The translations under genes were made by a program, and so were the position numbers. The notes under the pieces are model-generated. The model had not been told where the DNA came from and made no database searches. It worked only from the letters and a program-made list of their open reading frames with translations. 64,000 nt of DNA, from NCBI GenBank assembly GCA_019751915.1, contig JAIEMS010000006.1:1-64000 (forward strand). Direction: 5' to 3'. Of the stretch, positions 1 to 8,289 are shown piece after piece. Numbering within the stretch: the stretch's first letter is position 1; the number at the start of each line of letters is the position of its first letter. The DNA comes from Burkholderiaceae bacterium (GTDB taxonomy: Bacteria; Pseudomonadota; Gammaproteobacteria; Burkholderiales; Burkholderiaceae_C).

Positions 1-153
1 TTGTCGTTTTTGCCATGCTCATGTTACCCAAGGCCGCATGGTTGTTGGCCCTGACAGAGAGTTCATAACACGCTCTAAATTATTTATAGGCAATTCAAAG
101 AATATAAATTCCTGCTCCGCAGTTGATTGCTTTTAAATTAATACTAAAAACTT

Positions 154-388
154 GTGGCTCCAACTTTATTTCGTGAAGGTCAATTTCGGTTTTTCTTTTT
201 CTCACGGGAGGAGCCACGAATTCATGTTCACGTTTCCCGTCCCGAAGGTGACGGCCAAATTTACGCCGCACATCCATTTGGCAAATTCGACTGGCTTAAA
301 TCAAAGACAGATTCGAGAAGCCCATTTCCTGATTGAAAACTATCTGATGGATATAGAAAATGCTTGGCACAGCCACTTTAGTACCTGA
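154..388 (+). pseudogene. DUF4160-family protein, frameshifted
   Basis: Frame 1 (GTG at 154) reads MAPTLFREGQFRFFFFSREEPRIHVHVSRPEGD; frame 2 continues AKFTPHIHLANSTGLNQRQIREAHFLIENYLMDIENAWHSHFST*. Together they make a DUF4160-like protein, with the frame change at about 240-256. Confidence 0.7.
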
Positions 389-611
389 AGTGACCCACAT
401 TTCAAAACATGGATTTTGGATTTTGTGGGCCGATGAGGAATTTCTGCTTCCCTTTGATCAATTTCCTTGGTTTCGCAAAGAAAATATTGATCAAATATCG
501 GAAGTGGAAGCGCCAACTAGTAATCACTTATATTGGCCTCAGTTGGATATTGATTTATCAGTAGATTCTATCCGAAAGCCAGAAGATTTTCCTCTTGTAT
601 CGGCCACGTAG
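360..611 (+). CDS. DUF2442 domain-containing protein
   Basis: ORF MLGTATLVPEVTHISKHGFWILWADEEFLLPFDQFPWFRKENIDQI...; resembles DUF2442 proteins, which commonly follow DUF4160; overlaps the preceding gene end. Confidence 0.75.
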   Translation: MLGTATLVPEVTHISKHGFWILWADEEFLLPFDQFPWFRKENIDQISEVEAPTSNHLYWPQLDIDLSVDSIRKPEDFPLVSAT

Positions 612-637
612 CTGTCAAATTTCAGCAAGGGTAAATC

Positions 638-880
638 ATGCAAACGTTCACCGCAAGCCAAGCCCGTGTCAATCTTTACCGCTTGATGGATCAAACGGCA
701 GAGTCTCATACGCCAATCACTATTTCTGGCAAGCGCCACGATGCCGTCCTTTTGGCAGCTGAGGACTGGTACGCGATTCAAGAAACACTTTATCTGTTGT
801 CTGTTCCGGGAATGCGAGAATCTATCAAAGAAGGCTTGGCAGAATCTACTGAATCCTGTGCTAAGGAGTTGGACTGGTGA
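638..880 (+). CDS. Phd/YefM family antitoxin
   Basis: MQTFTASQARVNLYRLMDQTAESHTPITISGKRHDAVLLAAEDWYAIQETLYLLS; typical YefM sequence. Confidence 0.9.
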   Translation: MQTFTASQARVNLYRLMDQTAESHTPITISGKRHDAVLLAAEDWYAIQETLYLLSVPGMRESIKEGLAESTESCAKELDW

Positions 881-1140
881 GTTGGAATTTGGTCTATGCA
901 AAACACGCACAAAGAGATGCACAAAAGCTTGCCGCATCAGGACTAAAAACCAAGGCCCAAGAGTTATTATCTATTATTAAAGAGAATCCATTCCAGAATC
1001 CGCCTTCCTATGAAAAGCTCGTTGGTGATCTGGCAGGTGCTTATTCACGGAGAATCAATATTCAACACCGTTTGGTGTACCAAGTTATTCCAGAAGAGCG
1101 CCTTGTGAAGATTCTGCGTATGTGGTCACACTACGAATGA
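877..1140 (+). CDS. Txe/YoeB family toxin
   Basis: GTG start overlaps antitoxin stop (GTGA). MSWNLVYAKHAQRDAQKLAASGLKTKAQELLSIIKENPFQNPPSYEKLVGDLAGAYSRRINIQHRLVYQV...MWSHYE; typical YoeB motifs and C-terminus. Confidence 0.9.
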   Translation: MSWNLVYAKHAQRDAQKLAASGLKTKAQELLSIIKENPFQNPPSYEKLVGDLAGAYSRRINIQHRLVYQVIPEERLVKILRMWSHYE

Positions 1141-1248
1141 GGTAAATCTCACGGCGGCTTCAAAACTGAAGTGCAACACCTGCAACGAAGTAAAGTTCGC
1201 AGAGGCAAAGCCAGATGGCACAAGTACCAGAAAAGAGGCGACGGCACC

Positions 1249-1323
1249 ATGAAGTTCACCGCAGTTCTCCATGCCAATGAGGGGCAATGCTGCGGCGTGC
1301 CCGTGCCCGCTCTACCCGGCTAA
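1249..1323 (+). pseudogene. HicB-like antitoxin N-terminal remnant
   Basis: ATG..TAA encodes MKFTAVLHANEGQCCGVPVPALPG*, resembling the HicB N-terminus (MKFT.V.H...G..YGV.VPDLPGC). Confidence 0.5.
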
Positions 1324-1390
1324 AATACCCCCTCGCGCACCCTTTTTGGTTGCGCTTGCCACCACTTTTCACCCTCTTCAGGTAACGCCC

Positions 1391-2587
1391 ATGTCTCTGT
1401 TCTCCGCCGTCGAAATGGCCCCCCGCGACCCTATCTTGGGTCTCAATGAGCAATTCAACGCTGACACCAACCCCAACAAGGTCAACCTCGGCGTGGGCGT
1501 GTATTTTGATGACAATGGCAAACTGCCTCTGCTGGCCTGCGTCCAAGCCGCCGAAAAAACCATGATGGACAAGCCCACCGCCCGTGGCTACCTGCCCATC
1601 GATGGCATCGTGGCCTACGACAACGCCGTCAAAGGCTTGGTGTTTGGCGCTGACAGTGAACCCGTCACTTCGGGCCGCGTCGCTACCGTGCAAGCCATTG
1701 GCGGCACCGGCGGTTTGAAAATTGGTGCCGACTTTCTCAAGCGCCTCAGCCCCGATGCCAAGGTGCTGATTTCCGATCCCAGCTGGGAAAACCACCGCGC
1801 CCTGTTTACCAACGCCGGTTTTACCGTCGATACCTATGCCTACTACGATGCGGACAAGCGCGGCGTTAATTTTGACGGCATGCTCGCCAGCCTGAACGCT
1901 GCCGCTGCCGGCACCATCGTCGTGCTGCACGCTTGCTGCCACAACCCGACGGGCTACGACATCACCCCAGCGCAGTGGGATCAGGTGATTGCAGTGGTCA
2001 AGGCGAAAAACCTGACTGCCTTTTTGGACATGGCCTACCAAGGCTTTGGCTACGGCATTGCCGAAGACGGTGCCGTGATTGGCAAGTTTGTCGCTGCGGG
2101 TCTGAACTTCTTTGTCTCGACCTCGTTCTCCAAGAGCTTTAGCTTGTACGGTGAGCGCGTCGGTGGCCTGTCGGTGTTGTGCGCCGACAAGGAAGAAGCG
2201 GGCCGGGTGCTGTCGCAACTGAAAATCGTGATTCGCACCAACTACTCTAACCCCCCGACCCACGGCGGTGCGGTGGTCGCTGCGGTGCTGGGCAACCCCG
2301 AGCTGCGCGCCCTGTGGGAAAAGGAATTGGGCGAAATGCGCGTTCGGATCAAGGCGATGCGCCAAAAGCTGGTCGATGGTCTCAAGGCCGCTGGCGTGCA
2401 GCAAGACATGTCGTTCATGACGCAACAAATCGGCATGTTCAGCTACTCGGGCTTGAACAAAGACCAAATGGTGCGTCTGCGCAGCGAGTTTGGTGTCTAC
2501 GGCACCGACACCGGCCGCATTTGCGTGGCTGCGCTCAACAGCAAGAACATCGACTACGTTTGCCAAGCCATTGCCAAGGTGGTCTGA
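1391..2587 (+). CDS. aromatic amino acid / aspartate aminotransferase
   Basis: MSLFSAVEMAPRDPILGLNEQFNADTNPNKVNLGVGVYFDDNGKLPLLACV...; class I aminotransferase of the AspC/TyrB type; start chosen at 1391 rather than the ORF start at 1271. Confidence 0.93.
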   Translation: MSLFSAVEMAPRDPILGLNEQFNADTNPNKVNLGVGVYFDDNGKLPLLACVQAAEKTMMDKPTARGYLPIDGIVAYDNAVKGLVFGADSEPVTSGRVATVQAIGGTGGLKIGADFLKRLSPDAKVLISDPSWENHRALFTNAGFTVDTYAYYDADKRGVNFDGMLASLNAAAAGTIVVLHACCHNPTGYDITPAQWDQVIAVVKAKNLTAFLDMAYQGFGYGIAEDGAVIGKFVAAGLNFFVSTSFSKSFSLYGERVGGLSVLCADKEEAGRVLSQLKIVIRTNYSNPPTHGGAVVAAVLGNPELRALWEKELGEMRVRIKAMRQKLVDGLKAAGVQQDMSFMTQQIGMFSYSGLNKDQMVRLRSEFGVYGTDTGRICVAALNSKNIDYVCQAIAKVV

Positions 2588-2606
2588 GCGACTGCCCGCG
2601 ACAACG

Positions 2607-2634
2607 CCAAAAACCGCCTTCGGGCGGTTTTTTA
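2607..2634 (+). terminator. Rho-independent terminator
   Basis: AAAAACCGCCTTCGGGCGGTTTTTT directly after the aminotransferase stop. Confidence 0.9.
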
Positions 2635-2638
2635 TGGT

Positions 2639-2693
2639 CTTTTTGGTTTCTAGCGCTTATGTAGCAATGGTTTGTTGCTATAAATAGTAGAGC
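2639..2693 (+). repeat. Dispersed double-dyad repeat, copy 1
   Basis: TTTTGGTTTCTAGCGCTTATGTAGCAATGGTTTGTTGCTATAAATAGTAGAGC; matches the other copies listed. Confidence 0.75.
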
Positions 2694-2723
2694 ATTGTTC
2701 ACTCCACACCACGGCCCTTTCTG

Positions 2724-3614
2724 ATGACCACCAGCCCACTCCAGCCCCTGCGCAACACCCGCATCCTTAGTTTGGCGTTAAACCTGCCCGGCCCGGCCGC
2801 GCTGGTGCGCTGCGCCCGCATGGGTGCCCAGTGCTCCAAGCTCGAGCCGCCCGTGCCCGCAGGCCAGACCAGCGCCGACCCAATGGCCCACTACAGCGCC
2901 ACCGCCTACGCTGCCATGCACGAAGGCCTGCCGGTGTTTTACGCTTCACTGAAAACCCCAGAGGGCCAAGCCTTGCTGCACGAGGCATTGGCCGATACCG
3001 ATGTGCTGATCACCTCGTTTCGGCCTTTGGCGATGGCGAAATTGGGCTTGGATTGGGATGGGCTGCATGCGCGCTACCCGCGCTTGTCGCTGGTTCGCAT
3101 TGTGGGTGCCACTGGCGCACGCGCCGAAGAACCGGGCCACGATTTGACCTACCAAGCCGAAGCCGGTTTGCTGCCCAGCCTTGAAATGCCTTCCACCCTG
3201 TTTGCCGATATGGCGGGCAGTTTGGCGGCCAGTGAAGCCGTACTGCAAGCACAACTGGCCCGCGCCCAAGACGGCCAAGGCGTGTGCATCGAAGTCGGGC
3301 TGGCCGAATCGGCCCAGTGGCTGGCCTTGCCCCACGTATGGGGTTTGATGGAGCACAGCAGCGACACGGGCGGTGCCCATGCAGGCTACAAAATTTACCC
3401 CTGCGCCGATGGCCGCGTGGCAATGGCTGCGTTAGAGCCACACTTTGCCGTGCGCCTGTGCCAAGCGATGGGTTTGCCTGCGGTCGGCGATGCCGCCACG
3501 ATGCGAGAGCCTGCCATGCACAGCGCGGTAGCGGCCTTCGTCGCGACGCAAACGCGTGCCCAGCTCGATGCGCTGGCCGCTGAAAAGGATGTTCCGCTGT
3601 TCACGTTGGCTTGA
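2724..3614 (+). CDS. CoA transferase family III (CaiB/BaiF/AMACR-like)
   Basis: MTTSPLQPLRNTRILSLALNLPGPAALVRCARMGAQCSKLEPP...; family III CoA-transferase features. Confidence 0.85.
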   Translation: MTTSPLQPLRNTRILSLALNLPGPAALVRCARMGAQCSKLEPPVPAGQTSADPMAHYSATAYAAMHEGLPVFYASLKTPEGQALLHEALADTDVLITSFRPLAMAKLGLDWDGLHARYPRLSLVRIVGATGARAEEPGHDLTYQAEAGLLPSLEMPSTLFADMAGSLAASEAVLQAQLARAQDGQGVCIEVGLAESAQWLALPHVWGLMEHSSDTGGAHAGYKIYPCADGRVAMAALEPHFAVRLCQAMGLPAVGDAATMREPAMHSAVAAFVATQTRAQLDALAAEKDVPLFTLA

Positions 3615-3620
3615 GCCAAG

Positions 3621-4019
3621 ATGCCAATGCAACGCAGGCCCGGTGTGGCGCAAGCCCCAGCGGGCGCAGGCATGGCCCATGCCTTGATGCTGCTCTGGGC
3701 GGGGTTGGTAGCGTGGGGGCTGTGGGGGCAAAAAAGCCTGCCGCTGTGGACGTTGTTGGCACTGCTCGGCATCAACGCGGCAACCCTTTGGAGCTATGCC
3801 GCCGACAAAAATGCCGCCCGCAGGGGTGGCTGGCGTATCCCTGAAAACCAGTTGCACCTGCTGGCGCTGCTGGGGGGCTGGCCGGCAGCATGGCTGGCAC
3901 AGCAAAATATGCGGCACAAATCGTCCAAAACCAGTTTTCGGGCGGTCTATTGGTTGACCATCGTGGCGCACTGCGCCGCGCTGCTCACTTGGATGGGTGT
4001 GGGTGGTTTTGCTGGGTGA
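3621..4019 (+). CDS. DUF1294 membrane protein
   Basis: LLALLGINAATLWSYAADKNAARRGGWRIPENQLHLLALLGGWPAAWLAQQNMRHKSSKTSFRAVYW; DUF1294 signature. Confidence 0.85.
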   Translation: MPMQRRPGVAQAPAGAGMAHALMLLWAGLVAWGLWGQKSLPLWTLLALLGINAATLWSYAADKNAARRGGWRIPENQLHLLALLGGWPAAWLAQQNMRHKSSKTSFRAVYWLTIVAHCAALLTWMGVGGFAG

Positions 4020-4029
4020 TGCTGCGTGT

Positions 4030-4581
4030 TCACAGCGCCAGCGTGGCCTGCAAGGCATCGGTCGCCAAATCCTGCGAATCCAACAGGGGCAACTGGTTGA
4101 GCGATTGCAAACCCAAGTCGTCTAAAAATTGGCGCGTAGTGGCAAACAAGGCGGGGCGACCGATGGATTCACGGTGCCCGATGACCTCAATCCAGCCACG
4201 GTCTTCGAGCTGCTTGATGATCAAGCTATTGACCACAACCCCCCGAATATCTTCAATATCGCCGCGCGTCACCGGCTGCCGGTAGGCAATGATCGCCAAA
4301 GTCTCTAAGGTGGCACGGGAGTAGCGCGGTGGTTTTTCTGGGTGCAGCCGGTCTAGAAAAGGCCGCATTTCAGGCCGACTCTGAAACCGCCAGCCAGTGG
4401 CTACCTGTACCAACTCCACGCCGCGCTGTGCCCAGTCTTGCTGCAATTCGAGCAGCAGCCGTTTGACGGCCTCGGCATCGAGCGCGTCGTCAAACAGCAG
4501 GCGCAAATCGCGCACCGCGACGGGCTGCAAAGCGCAGATCAAGGCGGTTTCCAGAACCCGTTTGCTGTCCTGTATGTTCAT
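4030..4581 (-). CDS. scpB: segregation and condensation protein B
   Basis: [58 protein letters not shown]; ScpB signature. Confidence 0.93.
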   Translation of the reverse strand: MNIQDSKRVLETALICALQPVAVRDLRLLFDDALDAEAVKRLLLELQQDWAQRGVELVQVATGWRFQSRPEMRPFLDRLHPEKPPRYSRATLETLAIIAYRQPVTRGDIEDIRGVVVNSLIIKQLEDRGWIEVIGHRESIGRPALFATTRQFLDDLGLQSLNQLPLLDSQDLATDALQATLAL

Positions 4582-4633
4582 TTAAAACTAACTTCGCTTT
4601 GAAACCTCCCCCTTCAAGGGGATAGAATCATTT
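4582..4633 (-). promoter_or_regulatory. Shared leader element, copy A (upstream of scpB)
   Basis: Minus strand ATTCTATCCCCTTGAAGGGGGAGGTTTCAAAGCGAAGTTAGTTTTAAATGAA; ungapped alignment (about 44/52) with the copy before the gene ending at 23655. Confidence 0.6.
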
Positions 4634-4650
4634 TGGGAGAGAGGTGGCCT

Positions 4651-4687
4651 CTTTCAAAGTCGCTTCTTAGGAGGCGTGGATTGAAAC
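4651..4687 (+). repeat. Solitary CRISPR-repeat-like unit (type I-C-like ends)
   Basis: CTTTCAAAGTCGCTTCTTAGGAGGCGTGGATTGAAAC; contains GTCGC...GCGTGGATTGAAAC; similar to the unit at 38135-38172. Confidence 0.45.
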
Positions 4688-4697
4688 ATCGTGTACC

Positions 4698-5708
4698 TCA
4701 GGACAACTGGTAGTCGAAATCCCAGAGTTCGAGCGCTTGCACCATGTCCGCTGGCAGCGGTGCGCGCAAGTCCAGCGACTCTCCTGTCAAGGGATGTACC
4801 AGCGCCAGCCGAAAGGCATGCAAGGCTTGGCGTTGCATGCCCACCGCAGGGGCACCACCGTACAAAGTGTCAGCGACCAACGGATGGCCCAAAGAGGCCA
4901 TATGTACCCGAATTTGGTGGGTACGGCCCGTGTGCAGCGTGCATTGCACCAAACAGCCGGTATCGCCATTGCGCAGCAGCCGGACATCGGTTTTTGCCGA
5001 TTTGCCCGATTGCGTTGCCAAATCCACCACCGCCATGCGCAGGCGGTTGCGTGGATCGCGGCCCATCGGGGCCTCGACGGTTTTGTTGTTAGGTCCCTGC
5101 CACGGGCGATGGGCCAGTGCCAGGTATTGGCGGCTGACTTGGCGCTCGGCAATCATGCGCACCAGTGCATCCATCGTGCTGCGGTCGCGGGCTACGACCA
5201 TCAAGCCGCTGGTATCTTTGTCCAGCCGGTGAACAATGCCCGCGCGCGGTAGCAAAGCGGCTTTGGGGTCGCGGGCCAACAGCCCATTGAGCAGCGTGCC
5301 GCTCCAATTGCCCGGCGCAGGGTGAACGACCAAGCCCGCAGGTTTGTGCAGTACCAGCAGATGGGCATCTTCATGCACGACATCCAGCGCCATCGCCTCG
5401 GGCCGAAACGCTTGGCTTTGCAGAGTGGCCCGCATCTCGATCACGACCACATCGCCCGCTTTAATGCGCTGGGCCGCTTTGGAGGCGGGTTTGCCATTCA
5501 AACGGACGGCACCTTGTTCCAGCAACTGTTGCAGGTAACTGCGGGAGAACTCGGTCACGAGTTCGGCCAGCGCACGGTCAAGGCGCTCGCCGTGCTGGGC
5601 CACGCCCATGCTCAGGGTTCGCAGCTCGGGGGGGCGGTTGGTATCGGTATCGAGGTCGAAAAAGTCGTCGGCCAAGGCGATGGCTGGGCCGGGGTTAGGG
5701 GTACTCAC
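4698..5708 (-). CDS. rluD: 23S rRNA pseudouridine synthase RluD family
   Basis: S4 domain plus GIVHRLDKDTSGLMVVARDR and GRTHQIRVHMASLGHPLVAD; GTG start placed downstream of the nlpD stop. Confidence 0.92.
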   Translation of the reverse strand: MSTPNPGPAIALADDFFDLDTDTNRPPELRTLSMGVAQHGERLDRALAELVTEFSRSYLQQLLEQGAVRLNGKPASKAAQRIKAGDVVVIEMRATLQSQAFRPEAMALDVVHEDAHLLVLHKPAGLVVHPAPGNWSGTLLNGLLARDPKAALLPRAGIVHRLDKDTSGLMVVARDRSTMDALVRMIAERQVSRQYLALAHRPWQGPNNKTVEAPMGRDPRNRLRMAVVDLATQSGKSAKTDVRLLRNGDTGCLVQCTLHTGRTHQIRVHMASLGHPLVADTLYGGAPAVGMQRQALHAFRLALVHPLTGESLDLRAPLPADMVQALELWDFDYQLS

Positions 5709-5718
5709 CAATGTGCCC

Positions 5719-6573
5719 TTAGCGGTTGGGCAGGTAGCGTGACGGATCGACCGGCTTACCTTGGCGACGGATTTCAAAGTGCAGTTTGACCCGGTCAGCG
5801 TCGGTGTTGCCCATTTCGGCAATTTTTTGTCCACGGCGTACCGACTGGTCTTCTTTGACCAGCAAAGTCTGGTTATGGGCGTAGGCCGTCAAGAAGGTGT
5901 TGTTGTGCTTGAGGATGATGAGGTTGCCATAGCCGCGCAGCCCGGAGCCAGAATAGACAACGCGACCATCTGCGGCAGCCAACACGGGGTCGCCCGCTTT
6001 ACCACTGATGTCATAGCCTTTGTTGCGGGCTTCGTCAAAGCCTGCAACCAAGGTGCCAGAGGAAGGCCAGATAAAACTGACATCGTCATCACCGCCAGCG
6101 GCTGGCGATGGCGCTGCGGAGGGTGCAGGTGCAGGCGTAGGCCGAGCCGTGCTGGCCGTTGTGGGCGTGACAGCGGTGGTGACAATGGGCCGCGCGACCA
6201 CGCCGGGGCCATCAAGCACTGCCGGCCCCGGTGCTGTCGGGGTCACTCGGAGCACTTGGCCGATTTCAATCAGGTTGGCATTGCCGAGATTGTTCCAGCG
6301 GGCAATGTCTTTCCAGCTTTGCCCGGTTTCTAGTCCAATGCGAATCAAGGTATCACCGGGCTTGACGGTGTAATAACCCGTTTTGCTGGCATTTTCTGCA
6401 CCGGGCAAAGGTTTGGTTTGCGACCCCATTGCACCGGGTGCAGCATCAGCTCCAGACACGGCTGTGCCCCGATCTTCGACCGGCGCTTTGTTGAGCCGGG
6501 TGCCACAGCCAGCCAGCACCAGCCCTGCTAGCACTACAGAACCCCAGACCACAAGCCCACGCGATACCACCAT
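5719..6573 (-). CDS. nlpD: LysM/M23 peptidoglycan DD-metalloendopeptidase-family lipoprotein (NlpD-like)
   Basis: Lipobox LVLAGCG, LysM YYTVKPGDTLIRIGLETGQSWKDIARWNNL, degenerate M23 domain; adjacent to pcm and surE. Confidence 0.9.
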   Translation of the reverse strand: MVVSRGLVVWGSVVLAGLVLAGCGTRLNKAPVEDRGTAVSGADAAPGAMGSQTKPLPGAENASKTGYYTVKPGDTLIRIGLETGQSWKDIARWNNLGNANLIEIGQVLRVTPTAPGPAVLDGPGVVARPIVTTAVTPTTASTARPTPAPAPSAAPSPAAGGDDDVSFIWPSSGTLVAGFDEARNKGYDISGKAGDPVLAAADGRVVYSGSGLRGYGNLIILKHNNTFLTAYAHNQTLLVKEDQSVRRGQKIAEMGNTDADRVKLHFEIRRQGKPVDPSRYLPNR

Positions 6574-6593
6574 AAATCAATCCCTTCAGGCCT

Positions 6594-7382
6594 TCAGGCA
6601 ATCCCCGATTTTAGAGGGACAAAATGCACTGGCTCCAGCACGCTTTGTTTTAACCCATGTGCGGTCTTGTCTACCACCATCAGCATCTGCTGTCCACCCA
6701 AGACGACCGTGGGTGCGACGAGGCGGCCACCGACGGCCAATTGATCGCACCAGTCGCTGGGCAAAGTAGCGCCGCCTGCCGCCGAGATGATGCCCATATA
6801 CGGTGCGCCTTTGGCATAACCGAGCATGCCGTCGCCCAGCAGCAGGTGCAGATTGGGCAGACGCATGATCCGCAGATTGACGCGGGCCTTTTCGTGCAAG
6901 CCGCGCAATCGTTCGATGGAATAGACCTCGCGCGCCAATTGGCTTAAAACGGCAGCTTGGTAGCCGCAGCCGGTGCCAATTTCGAGGATGCGGCCCAAGC
7001 ATCCCGCTTCGCGCACTGCGGCCGACTCCATCAGCAACTGGGCCATGCGCGCAACGATGCTGGGTTTGGAGATGGTCTGGCCCAAGCCAATAGGCAAGCT
7101 GGTGTCTTCATAGGCTTGGTTGATCAGCCCGCTATCGACAAATCGGTGCCGCTCAATGGTGTTCATGGCTTGCAGCACCTGTGGCGACGAAATCCCTGCC
7201 GCCATAAGCCGTTGCACCATGCGCGCGCGCACTGCTGCTGAATCGAGTCCAACCCCCGAAGGCATGACCTTAGGTATGGGCAGGGGCTTGTGCAGACCCA
7301 CTTGCCCGACAACGACTGGTTTGGGGCTGGATGAACCCGGAATGCGTGCCGGAAATCCGGGACGGCGTTGCTGCTGCATCAA
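6594..7382 (-). CDS. pcm: protein-L-isoaspartate O-methyltransferase
   Basis: [41 protein letters not shown] signature. Confidence 0.93.
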   Translation of the reverse strand: MMQQQRRPGFPARIPGSSSPKPVVVGQVGLHKPLPIPKVMPSGVGLDSAAVRARMVQRLMAAGISSPQVLQAMNTIERHRFVDSGLINQAYEDTSLPIGLGQTISKPSIVARMAQLLMESAAVREAGCLGRILEIGTGCGYQAAVLSQLAREVYSIERLRGLHEKARVNLRIMRLPNLHLLLGDGMLGYAKGAPYMGIISAAGGATLPSDWCDQLAVGGRLVAPTVVLGGQQMLMVVDKTAHGLKQSVLEPVHFVPLKSGIA

Positions 7383-8164
7383 AGCACCTTTGTTGGCGTG
7401 GGGCTGTTGTGGGCAAACTGCGCTGCAAGGGCAGCCCAGTTGTCGAGGCTGTGGTGGTCGGTCAAATCCACCTTGAGCGGTGTGACTGCGACATGGCCTT
7501 GCGCGGTGGCGTGAAAATCAGTGCCTTCGGAATCGTCTTTGGCCGCGCCTGCACCGCCAATCCAGTACATGGTTTCACCCCGGGGGCTTTGCTGGACGAT
7601 CACGCGCTCGGCAGCGTGGCGCCGTCCAAGGCGGCACAGCTTGAGCGGGCGCAGCGCTGGCAATGGCAGGTTCGGGACATTGACGTTCAGTAGCCAAGGG
7701 TGCTCACCGATTTGTTGCTGGGCTTGCAGTTGCAAAACCAATTGGCGCGCTGTGTGCGCTGCCGCTTCAAGTTCTTGCCAGCCCTTGTCTACCTGCGAGA
7801 AGGCAATGGACGGGATGCCAAAAAGATAACCTTCCATTGCTGCGCCGACGGTGCCAGAATAAATCGTGTCGTCGCCCATGTTGGCACCGTTGTTGATGCC
7901 TGAGACCACCAGATCGGGCCGATAACCGAGCAGGCCGGTCAGGGCAATATGCACACAATCGGCCGGTGTGCCATTGACATAGCGAAACCCGTTGTGTGCT
8001 GTATGGACGTACAGCGGCGAGTGCAGGGTCAGGGCGTTGGATTTTGCGCTGTTGTTGTGTTCCGGCGCGACCACCTCGACCTCGGCCACGGAAGACAAAG
8101 CGGCATGCAGTGCCACAATACCGGGCGCTTGGTAGCCATCGTCGTTTGAAATAAGGATTTTCAT
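7379..8164 (-). CDS. surE: 5'/3'-nucleotidase SurE
   Basis: [23 protein letters not shown]... and [26 protein letters not shown]; SurE signature. Confidence 0.95.
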   Translation of the reverse strand: MKILISNDDGYQAPGIVALHAALSSVAEVEVVAPEHNNSAKSNALTLHSPLYVHTAHNGFRYVNGTPADCVHIALTGLLGYRPDLVVSGINNGANMGDDTIYSGTVGAAMEGYLFGIPSIAFSQVDKGWQELEAAAHTARQLVLQLQAQQQIGEHPWLLNVNVPNLPLPALRPLKLCRLGRRHAAERVIVQQSPRGETMYWIGGAGAAKDDSEGTDFHATAQGHVAVTPLKVDLTDHHSLDNWAALAAQFAHNSPTPTKVL

Positions 8165-8289
8165 AGTGCAGACAAGTTCAATCAATTGTAGGCCTGCCTT
8201 GCAGTCGGGCTGAACTTTCTAGGTGCGTTCGCCTCTGTCACACTTAACGCCTCTTTTTTGCATACAACCACTGCCCTGGCAGCCTGTCA

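Noticed and set aside
1150-1190. Possible insertion-sequence end (CTTCAAAACTGAAGTGCAACACC)
   Set aside because: Looks vaguely like an IS terminus, but there is no matching inverted repeat, transposase or target duplication in view.
1256-2566. 436-aa antisense ORF
   Set aside because: Mirrors the aminotransferase on the opposite strand; such long antisense ORFs are common in GC-rich DNA, and the plus-strand gene is clearly the real one.
4580-4700. A true CRISPR array
   Set aside because: Only one I-C-like unit is visible here and no regularly spaced identical repeats or cas genes exist in the window; reported only as a solitary repeat-like unit.
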